5,377 bases of DNA from Hydrogenothermaceae bacterium (GTDB lineage: Bacteria; Aquificota; Aquificia; Aquificales; Hydrogenothermaceae), in contig DTZN01000125.1 in assembly GCA_012961365.1 (NCBI GenBank), forward strand, positions 1 to 5,377. Reading direction: 5' to 3'. Positions 1-5,360 of this stretch are shown here, one piece after another. The notes under the pieces are model-generated. The model did not search any database, was not told the DNA's origin, and saw only the letters and a program-made list of their open reading frames with translations. Made by a program: the position numbers and the translations under genes. How positions within the stretch are numbered: position 1 is the first letter of the stretch; every line of letters starts with the position of its first letter.

Positions 1-70
1 TCCCACCTTTTGAACACAAGCGAAGCATTGGTTCCACCGAAACCAAAGGAGTTTTTGAGGGTTGGCTGTT
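1..70 (-). CDS. fabF: C-terminal fragment of 3-oxoacyl-ACP synthase II (FabF-type), cut by both the window edge and a junction
   Basis: Read on the minus strand from about position 68, the frame gives QPTLKNSFGFGGTNASLVFK followed by RW. The NSFGFGGTN-x-x-LVF stretch is the signature of the C-terminal end of beta-ketoacyl-ACP synthases (FabF/FabB), where it includes glycine-rich active-site loop residues. The enzyme condenses malonyl-ACP with acyl-ACP in fatty-acid elongation in the cytoplasm. Only about 23 residues are present: the stop codon would lie left of position 1, and the rest of the protein is missing because the reading stops resembling FabF near position 70, where an unrelated ABC ATPase begins on the other strand. 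GC is about 47%, far above the main body of the window. I infer it belongs to another organism or locus and was joined artefactually. Confidence 0.75.
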
Positions 71-188
71 GGCTCTCTTAGAGGTTGAACATCTGCGAAT
101 CTACTACTATACTCTTAGGGGTATTGTTAGAGCTGTTGACGAAGTAAGCTTTACTCTTGATCGTGGCGAGGTTTTGGGTGTAGCTGGA
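69..188 (+). CDS. N-terminal fragment of an oligopeptide-type ABC transporter ATP-binding protein, truncated before Walker A
   Basis: From a TTG at 69 (the native start may have been lost at the junction) the frame reads MALLEVEHLRIYYYTLRG, then IVRAVDEVSFTLDRGEVLGV and AG. This is the usual opening of Dpp/Opp-type ABC ATPases: a first beta strand (LLEVEHLRI), the A-loop region, then VRAVDEVSF and GEVLGVAG. That last segment normally runs straight into the Walker A motif (ESG-x-GKST). Here the next residues are hydrophobic LMMITGLL instead, so Walker A and everything after it are missing. The IYYYTLRGIVRAVDEV wording recalls archaeal thermophile transporters, but I cannot confirm a source. 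GC is about 45% against about 30% downstream. The fusion to the following CcoN tail is in frame by chance, producing one open frame ending at 290. I regard that 73-residue frame as a chimera, not a gene. Confidence 0.7.
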
Positions 189-290
189 TTAATGATGATT
201 ACTGGTTTATTAATGTATGCTGTTAACTTCTATAAAACTGCAACTGCTGGAAAAAGCTTATCTGCAGAACTTAAAAGTGAATCAGTATAA
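189..290 (+). CDS. ccoN: CcoN, cbb3-type cytochrome c oxidase subunit I, C-terminal tail only
   Basis: The 33 residues before the TAA at 288-290 (LMMITGLLMYAVNFYKTATA, then GKSLSAELKSESV) form one hydrophobic helix followed by a short polar tail. That is how CcoN, the catalytic heme b/heme b3-CuB subunit, ends. Assignment rests mainly on position: the frame stops 27 nt before ccoO, and ccoN directly precedes ccoO in nearly all cbb3 operons. None of the heme or copper histidines are visible because the gene is cut at about 186-190 by the junction with the ABC-transporter piece. AT-rich codon use matches the genes downstream, so this is where the native chromosome of the main organism begins. 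Confidence 0.65.
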   Translation, partial: LMMITGLLMYAVNFYKTATAGKSLSAELKSESV

Positions 291-301
291 AAGAGTGTAA
301 T

Positions 302-310
302 GGAGGAGGT
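302..310 (+). promoter_or_regulatory. Strong Shine-Dalgarno sequence of ccoO
   Basis: GGAGGAGGT lies 7 nt before the ATG at 318, an unusually long match to the 16S rRNA 3' end. It fixes the ccoO start at 318 rather than the in-frame ATG three codons later. The two genes that follow also carry GGAGG cores, while the rhomboid (AAGGAA) and gmhA (AAGAGG) sites are weaker. Confidence 0.8.
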
Positions 311-317
311 ATAAGAT

Positions 318-1067
318 ATGGGTAAAATGGAAAGATTCGCATTTGTTGCCCTTGTGGCCGGTATAATTTTCTTCCTTTTTGCTGATTTTGTGTCATGGGC
401 ATTACCTATGTTTGTTATGAAAGATATACCAAAAAAATCTGTTATTGACTTAGCAAAGGAAGCTAAGAGTAAAAACACAACTGCATGGTCTGATTTTAAA
501 AAGGTTGCTACTATTTATCCAGAATCTTTTAAAAAATTGTGCGAATATGAAGATGCATTTTCTGGTGTAAGTAAAATCCCTGCGGATAAGTGTCAACCAA
601 ATGAGGAAACTTTAGCTAAAGCTCTAAAAGTAGGGCATAGATGGTATGTTGCTGAAGGATGTTGGAACTGCCACTCTCAAATGGTAAGACCTGTATCTAA
701 TGAAACTTTAAGATTTGGTATTCCGGGAGTTTCTAATACAGTTTCTTACCCTTCTGAATTTAATAACGAACTTCAAGCTCCAGTTTTATGGGGAACTAAA
801 AGAGTTGGTCAAGACCTTATAAGAGAAGCAGCAGTTCATAATCTTGGATGGCAAGCTGCTCACCTTTATAAACCTACAAGCACTTCTCCAGGTTCCGTAA
901 TGCCAGGGTATCCTTGGTATTTCGAAGAAGTTAAAGACCCTAAAACTGGAGAAACTAAAATTGTTCCCAATGAAAGAGGAGTAGCTTTATTAACTTACAT
1001 AATGTGGCTTGGTTCTTGGGAAGTTAAACCTCCTAAGGATTTTAGACTAGAGGCAGCAGCTAAATAA
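318..1067 (+). CDS. ccoO: CcoO, cbb3-type cytochrome c oxidase mono-heme subunit II
   Basis: CcoO (249 residues) is the membrane-anchored c-type cytochrome that passes electrons to CcoN. One transmembrane helix spans about residues 7-33 and the rest should face the periplasm. The heme c site is CWNCH at 115-119, inside the family hallmark GCWNCHSQMVRP. The later conserved blocks LWGTKRVGQDL, AAHLYKP and SVMPGYPW follow in order, and Met195 in the last is the expected axial heme ligand. In the usual GPDL motif proline is replaced by glutamine (GQDL). The typical protein is about 200 residues with its heme site near residue 65; here roughly 50 extra residues sit between helix and heme, including Cys75 and Cys92, which could form a disulfide. 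It lies 27 nt after the CcoN tail and 50 nt before the next gene. Identification is firm; the role of the insertion is unknown. Confidence 0.95.
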   Translation: MGKMERFAFVALVAGIIFFLFADFVSWALPMFVMKDIPKKSVIDLAKEAKSKNTTAWSDFKKVATIYPESFKKLCEYEDAFSGVSKIPADKCQPNEETLAKALKVGHRWYVAEGCWNCHSQMVRPVSNETLRFGIPGVSNTVSYPSEFNNELQAPVLWGTKRVGQDLIREAAVHNLGWQAAHLYKPTSTSPGSVMPGYPWYFEEVKDPKTGETKIVPNERGVALLTYIMWLGSWEVKPPKDFRLEAAAK

Positions 1068-1075
1068 AATTTTGA

Positions 1076-1112
1076 AGGGCTTTTTAGCCCTGATTTTCCT
1101 TTAAAGGAGGTG
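1076..1112 (+). promoter_or_regulatory. Intercistronic hairpin followed by a palindrome overlapping the next Shine-Dalgarno site
   Basis: A 6-bp perfect stem AGGGCT (1076-1081) and AGCCCT (1086-1091) with a TTTT loop sits right after the ccoO stop. Only a broken T run (GATTTTCC) follows, so it is a poor terminator and more likely an RNA-stabilising or partially attenuating hairpin. Next comes the 12-bp palindrome TCCTTTAAAGGA (1097-1108), whose right half overlaps the AAAGGAGGTGG ribosome binding site (1103-1112) of the gene starting at 1118. The structures are seen directly; any effect on the subunit ratio is inference. Confidence 0.5.
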
Positions 1113-1117
1113 GCAAA

Positions 1118-1414
1118 ATGAGAATTACTCAAAAGACTGTTGCACTACTTATAATGTTTATTTTCCTGTTTGTAGTAGGAACTATTATTGCCACTAGAAC
1201 AGTAGCTTATTTAGATGCTGGAATGAGTGGTTCTGAATTAAAAGGATTTTTAGTTGAAGTTATAACTTATGTAATAGCTCTTACTGGATGGTTATTTTTA
1301 TTCATTTATTCTTATTTAAAAGGAGATTTTAAAGATATAGAAGCCCCAAAGTATGAAATTTTAGAAATGGAAGAAAAAGTAATAAAAGCAGAAAAAGAAG
1401 GAGGTAAGTACTAA
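1118..1414 (+). CDS. Small two-helix membrane protein of the cbb3 operon, CcoQ/CcoS-like
   Basis: This 98-residue protein has two predicted transmembrane helices (about residues 8-28 and 44-68) and a charged cytoplasmic-type tail rich in Lys and Glu. The segment after helix 2, YLKGDFKDIEAPKYEILEME, resembles the C-terminal motif of CcoS (consensus-like GQFDDLEGPAHRILF), a single-helix protein of about 50-70 residues needed for copper and heme insertion into cbb3 oxidases. CcoQ, a small stabilising subunit, would be expected at this operon position, between ccoO and ccoP. I therefore see either a lineage-specific CcoQ or a CcoS-like protein with an extra N-terminal helix, and leave the symbol blank. 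The start is set by AAAGGAGGTGG 5-6 nt upstream. The stop TAA shares one base with the ATG of the next gene (TAATG), indicating translational coupling. No heme or metal motif is visible. Confidence 0.75.
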   Translation: MRITQKTVALLIMFIFLFVVGTIIATRTVAYLDAGMSGSELKGFLVEVITYVIALTGWLFLFIYSYLKGDFKDIEAPKYEILEMEEKVIKAEKEGGKY

Positions 1415-1638
1415 TGGCTTCACATTTAGAAAATACAAAAGCAGTAGATAAAATTACTTATGTTACAGATACAGTTCCAACTTGGTGGATGCTTTTCTGG
1501 ATAGGTTATATTTTATTTACAGTTGCATATATCATTTTTGATTGGATACCAGATTTTACTGGTTGGCTTGGAGTTGTAGGGCAGGGTCCTGAAGCAGTTG
1601 ATAAGTATATTTGGCTAAGAGAATTAATGAGAAATTAA
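1414..1638 (+). CDS. CcoP N-terminal-domain-like membrane protein lacking cytochrome c domains
   Basis: The 74 residues contain one transmembrane helix (about 24-44). The sequence around it, DTVPTWWMLFWIGYILFTVA followed by YIIFDWIPDF, closely follows the N-terminal anchor of CcoP/FixP (typically DNPLPRWWL-x-x-FY and then a Y-P-x-x-x-x-F turn). A full CcoP is about 280-310 residues with two CxxCH heme c domains that receive electrons from soluble cytochromes. Here the frame ends at a TAA, and the roughly 75 nt up to the terminator contain no CxxCH in any frame, so this is not a simple frameshift seen within the window. Its AAGGAGGT site (1398-1405) lies inside the end of the previous gene and the two genes overlap by 1 nt, so it is translated as part of the cbb3 operon. 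It may be a reduced CcoP anchoring CcoNO, with the di-heme cytochrome supplied elsewhere or replaced. Confidence 0.75.
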   Translation: MASHLENTKAVDKITYVTDTVPTWWMLFWIGYILFTVAYIIFDWIPDFTGWLGVVGQGPEAVDKYIWLRELMRN

Positions 1639-1655
1639 AAAAATTATTAAAAATG

Positions 1656-1684
1656 TTGACAAGTTAATAGTAATTTAGTATATT
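1656..1684 (+). promoter_or_regulatory. Near-consensus sigma-70 promoter after the cbb3 operon
   Basis: TTGACA (1656-1661) and TATATT (1679-1684) are separated by exactly 17 nt, matching 11 of 12 consensus bases. It is among the best promoter matches I see in the window. The expected transcription start is near 1690-1692, at the start of the C-rich tract. A strong terminator begins only about 25 nt later, so the promoter would chiefly yield a very short RNA unless there is read-through into the rhomboid gene. Chance occurrence is possible in DNA this AT-rich. Confidence 0.6.
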
Positions 1685-1690
1685 AGTAGT

Positions 1691-1741
1691 CCCTCCCCCT
1701 CCCCCAAAAATTTTGGCATCTCGCAATGAGATGCCCTTTTT
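1691..1741 (+). ncRNA. Candidate small RNA with C-rich 5' end and terminator hairpin
   Basis: Between the promoter start site and the terminator the predicted transcript is about 50-55 nt. It opens with CCCTCCCCCTCCCCC (1691-1705), then A5U4, then an 8-bp terminator hairpin. A 15-nt pure C/T tract is very unusual in a genome of about 30% GC. As RNA it is single-stranded and contains CCUCC twice, the complement of the GGAGG Shine-Dalgarno core; the three cco genes upstream all carry strong GGAGG sites. C-rich, SD-binding regions are known in other bacterial sRNAs (for example RsaE in Staphylococcus, and RepG of Helicobacter which binds G tracts). An alternative fold, CCAAA/TTTGG (1704-1716), would share the first two bases of the terminator stem. 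It may instead be just the 3' untranslated end of the cbb3 transcript. No expression evidence exists here. Confidence 0.4.
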
Positions 1742-1748
1742 ATTTTTT
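1715..1748 (+). terminator. Intrinsic terminator of the cbb3 operon and/or the candidate small RNA
   Basis: A perfect 8-bp stem GGCATCTC (1715-1722) and GAGATGCC (1728-1735) with loop GCAAT is followed by CTTTTTATTTTTT. An A5 run at 1706-1710 could extend pairing with the T run. It is the clearest rho-independent terminator in the window. It sits 76 nt past the last cco gene and just before the rhomboid promoter region. Confidence 0.9.
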
Positions 1749-1753
1749 CAGGG

Positions 1754-1759
1754 TATAAT
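1754..1759 (+). promoter_or_regulatory. Possible -10 box for the rhomboid gene
   Basis: A perfect TATAAT occurs immediately after the terminator, 24 nt before the ATG at 1784. That predicts a start near 1766 and a very short leader carrying the AAGGAA ribosome site (1774-1779). No recognisable -35 box lies 16-18 nt upstream, where the terminator stem end sits, so support is weak. Confidence 0.35.
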
Positions 1760-1783
1760 TAAAGAAAAAATTCAAGGAATAAA

Positions 1784-2439
1784 ATGATACCTATAAAAGA
1801 TAATATTCCTACAAGAAAATTACCTGTAGTAAACTATTCATTAATAATAGTTAATATTATTGTTTTTATTTATGAATTAACTTTATCTAGAGAAGAGCTA
1901 GAAGTATTTTTTCATAGCTTTGGATTGCTACCTTTAGATATAATTTATTTAAATTGGCAAAATTTAATAACATCTATGTTTATACATGGTGGTTTTGCTC
2001 ATATATTTGGAAATATGCTGTTTCTTTATGTTTTTGGGGATAATGTAGAAGATGCATTAGGAAAATTAAGATATTTAGTATTGTATATAGGTTCTGGATT
2101 TGGAGCTGCGGTATTGCAATCTTTTGTTAATATATTAGCTGGGAACTTAACTACACCTATGGTAGGAGCATCTGGAGCTATAAGTGGGATTTTAGCTGCT
2201 TATGTAAAACTTTACCCACAAGCAAAAATATTAACAATTATTCCACCTTTTATCCTTTTTACCTTTATACTTCCTGCATGGTTTTTTGTGGGATATTGGT
2301 TCTTTATACAGGTTCTATATGCATTATTAATTCCTTCTACTATGGGAGGTATAGCTTGGTATGCTCACGTAGGTGGATTTATAACAGGTTGGTTTTTAGT
2401 GGATATTCTATATTCTAAGAAAAATCCTAAACTTATTTA

Positions 2440-2458
<19 letters not shown>
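1784..2458 (+). CDS. Rhomboid-family intramembrane serine protease
   Basis: Rhomboids cut transmembrane segments of substrate proteins inside the lipid bilayer. The 224-residue protein is very hydrophobic, with about six helices. The conserved blocks appear in order: HGGFAHIFGNMLFLYVFG (68-85) with the oxyanion-hole residues His73 and Asn77; the nucleophile motif GASG (128-131) with Ser130; and AHVGGFITG (194-202) with catalytic His195. The catalytic Ser-His dyad is therefore intact. The N-terminal MIPIKDNIPTRKLPVVNY is typical of the common bacterial type that begins with a short basic segment before helix 1. Length is normal for a six-helix enzyme without a cytoplasmic domain. The ATG is supported by AAGGAA five bases upstream. 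The gene is separated from the cbb3 operon by a terminator and its 3' end overlaps a convergent gene by 19 bp. The substrate cannot be told from sequence. Confidence 0.92.
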
Positions 2459-4087
<1,629 letters not shown>

Positions 4088-4122
4088 TTAGACTTTCCTT
4101 TTATTTAATTTTGCGCAAAAAA

Positions 4123-4151
4123 ATTGTGTAATCAATCAAACAAATTTTCAA
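4123..4151 (-). promoter_or_regulatory. Possible sigma-70 promoter for kdsA and the lipoprotein gene
   Basis: On the minus strand TTGAAA (4151-4146) and CACAAT (4128-4123) are spaced by 17 nt, giving a start near 4116 and a leader of about 29 nt carrying the AAGGAAAG site. The -35 matches 5 of 6 bases and the -10 only 4 of 6, so the call is tentative. The rest of the 150-bp gap between kdsA and tRNA-Ser (4088-4238) is AT-rich, with no convincing terminator for the tRNA. Confidence 0.35.
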
Positions 4152-4238
4152 CTTTAAAAAGTTTGCCTTAAAAAAGATAACAGGTTTTTCTCATCTATTT
4201 TTCATTAGGGTTTGAAATTGGAAATTATTTATAATATA

Positions 4239-4329
4239 TGGCGGAGGGAGAGGGATTCGAACCCCCGGAGGGCTGTTAACCCTCAAGTGATTTCAAATCA
4301 CCCGCCTTCGTCCGCTCGGCCATCCCTCC
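4239..4329 (-). tRNA. tRNA-Ser (anticodon UGA), CCA encoded
   Basis: The minus strand folds into a complete class II tRNA. The acceptor stem is GGAGGGA with TCCCTCC, the D arm GCCGAGCGGACGAAGGC, and the anticodon stem GGTGA/TCACT with loop TTTGAAA. The anticodon is TGA (4293-4295), reading UCA and related serine codons. A long variable arm (GAGGG paired with CCCTC) is diagnostic for Ser, Leu or Tyr tRNAs, and a T arm with loop TTCGAAT follows. The discriminator is G73, typical of serine, and the 3' CCA is encoded (4241-4239). It is transcribed away from gmhA and towards kdsA. Confidence 0.97.
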
Positions 4330-4344
4330 TTACAAGAGAGATAT

Positions 4345-4373
4345 ATTATAATAATCTAACATAATTTTTTCAA
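4345..4373 (-). promoter_or_regulatory. Sigma-70 promoter of tRNA-Ser, back to back with gmhA
   Basis: On the minus strand TTGAAA (4373-4368) and a perfect TATAAT (4350-4345) are separated by exactly 17 nt, with the predicted start about 9 nt before the mature tRNA. On the plus strand a second perfect TATAAT lies at 4347-4352, because the core ATTATAAT is self-complementary. That plus-strand box could serve gmhA (start near 4359, leader about 29 nt), but no -35 match exists 17 nt upstream, inside the tRNA gene. The tRNA -35 box touches the AAGAGG ribosome site of gmhA (4372-4377). Confidence 0.7.
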
Positions 4374-4387
4374 GAGGTTTATTTGTT

Positions 4388-4975
4388 ATGCTTGAAAAAT
4401 TTGTAGAAGAAATCTTTATGGAAAGTGCAGATTTAAAAAAAGAATTTGTTTTTGAATATGCTGAGGATATAGTAAATCTTGGATTATTAATAGCAAAAAG
4501 ATTAGAAATGGGATATAAAATTTTAATTTGTGGGAATGGTGGAAGTGCAGCAGATAGTCAGCATTTTGCAGCAGAAATAGTTGGCAGATTTGAAAAAAAT
4601 AGAAAAGCTTATCCAGCTATAGCTTTAACAACAGATACTTCCGCCTTAACTGCAATAGGAAATGATTACAGTTTTGATGAAATATTTTCAAGGCAAGTGG
4701 AAGCTCTTGGGAAAAAAGGAGATATTCTAATAGGAATATCAACTAGTGGAAATTCAATCAATGTTATAAAAGCAGTAGAAAAAGCAAGAAATTTAAATTT
4801 ATTTACAGTTGGATTTTTAGGAAAAGATGGAGGAAAATTAAAGAATATAGTGGATAAAGCTTTTATAGTTAAACATAATAACACTGCAAGAATACAAGAA
4901 GTTCATTTAACATTAGAACATACTTTATGCAAAATTATAGAGATGTATTTAACAGGAGAAATATCTAAAAGCTAA
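4388..4975 (+). CDS. gmhA: Phosphoheptose isomerase (sedoheptulose 7-phosphate isomerase)
   Basis: GmhA converts sedoheptulose 7-phosphate to D-glycero-D-manno-heptose 7-phosphate, the first step of ADP-heptose synthesis for the LPS inner core; it is a cytoplasmic, usually tetrameric, zinc enzyme. The 195-residue protein is a single SIS (sugar isomerase) domain of the normal length. Visible motifs are the phosphate loop [20 protein letters not shown] (46-65), GRFEKNR, the second loop IGISTSGNS (115-123), and the C-terminal [15 protein letters not shown] (167-181). His59, Glu63, Gln170 and His178 sit where the metal and acid-base residues of the family are found. The ATG at 4388 is preceded by AAGAGG at a slightly long spacing of 10 nt. 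It diverges from tRNA-Ser and stands alone here. Together with kdsA nearby it implies a Gram-negative envelope with Kdo and heptose core sugars. Confidence 0.95.
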   Translation: MLEKFVEEIFMESADLKKEFVFEYAEDIVNLGLLIAKRLEMGYKILICGNGGSAADSQHFAAEIVGRFEKNRKAYPAIALTTDTSALTAIGNDYSFDEIFSRQVEALGKKGDILIGISTSGNSINVIKAVEKARNLNLFTVGFLGKDGGKLKNIVDKAFIVKHNNTARIQEVHLTLEHTLCKIIEMYLTGEISKS

Positions 4976-4996
4976 AGGAAGTTATAAAGCTTTTTT
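4967..4996 (+). terminator. Weak possible terminator at the end of gmhA
   Basis: AAAAGCT (4967-4973, overlapping the stop codon) can pair with AGCTTTT (4988-4994) around a 14-nt loop, and six T residues lie at 4991-4996. The stem has only two G-C pairs and consumes part of the T run, so it is weak. No better terminator follows gmhA. Confidence 0.3.
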
Positions 4997-5263
4997 AGTA
5001 TGTAAAAAGTTTCATTTGGTTTTCTCTGGATTTCTAATAAAATTTTTCCCAATGACTTTACTATAAAGTTAAGATTTTAAACTTTATAATAAGCATTTTC
5101 TGAAATTAGATTAAGCTTTTTCTCTATTTTTCGTAAGACTTATCTTAGCTTCCTTTTCATGTTTAGTAAATTAAAGAATGAATTTCTCTGTATTGGATAC
5201 TTCCTAGATTTTTGTTTAACAAATTTAAGAATGTTTTCAAATTATTAGCTATAAATGGGAAAG
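4976..5263. other. Intergenic region without a recognisable gene
   Basis: These 288 bp between gmhA and tRNA-His are very AT-rich. I see no open frame with a ribosome site, no clear terminator for the tRNA and no repeat array. The only distinct structure is the inverted repeat at 5062-5088. AAGCTTTTT occurs twice (about 4988 and 5113), probably by chance. Confidence 0.6.
5062..5088. repeat. Perfect 9-bp inverted repeat in the gmhA/tRNA-His gap
   Basis: TATAAAGTT (5062-5070) and AACTTTATA (5080-5088) are perfect complements around a 9-nt AT-only-but-one loop. A TATAAT at 5085-5090 overlaps the right arm on the plus strand, and TATAGT reads leftward over the left arm. It may be an operator-like site, a weak RNA hairpin, or chance in AT-rich DNA. 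Confidence 0.45.
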
Positions 5264-5337
5264 GGAGGGTGACGGGACTTGAACCCGCGACCCCGAGGGC
5301 CACAACCTCGTGCTCTGCCAGCTGAGCTACACCCTCC
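5264..5337 (-). tRNA. tRNA-His (anticodon GUG), CCA not encoded
   Basis: The minus strand folds as a tRNA with acceptor pairs GAGGGTG/CACCCTC preceded by the extra 5' G(-1) at 5337, which faces C73 at 5264. G(-1):C73 is the identity feature of histidine tRNA. The D arm is GCTCAGCTGGCAGAGC. The anticodon stem is CGAGG/CCTCG with loop TTGTGGC (anticodon GTG at 5301-5303), and the T arm is GCGGG-TTCAAGT-CCCGT. The bases after C73 are CTT, so CCA must be added by the nucleotidyltransferase, unlike in the tRNA-Ser gene nearby. Confidence 0.97.
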
Positions 5338-5354
5338 ATATTTAAGGGTAAAAT

Positions 5355-5360
5355 ATTATA
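5355..5360 (-). promoter_or_regulatory. -10 box of the tRNA-His promoter
   Basis: A perfect minus-strand TATAAT (5360-5355) lies 17 nt before the tRNA 5' end, predicting a start near 5348. With 17-nt spacing the -35 box would begin at 5378, just past the window edge, so only half of the promoter can be seen. Confidence 0.5.

Noticed and set aside
230..478. 82-residue minus-strand open frame
   Set aside because: It lies antisense to the CcoN tail and ccoO, has no recognisable motif, and the plus-strand genes are clearly real.
1639..1714. Possibility that a frameshift hides the cytochrome domains of CcoP after 1638
   Set aside because: Only about 75 nt remain before the terminator and no CxxCH appears in any frame, so a frameshift alone cannot restore them.
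1686..1783. Riboswitch or attenuator leader of the rhomboid gene
   Set aside because: The leader before the terminator is only about 25 nt, with no aptamer-sized fold and only a weak alternative stem (CCAAA/TTTGG).
4666..4884. 72-residue minus-strand open frame
   Set aside because: It is antisense to the SIS domain of gmhA; its composition simply mirrors that gene.
5159..5248. Short plus-strand open frame of 29 codons starting MFSKLKNEF
   Set aside because: It has no ribosome binding site and no recognisable motif, and short frames of this length are expected by chance.
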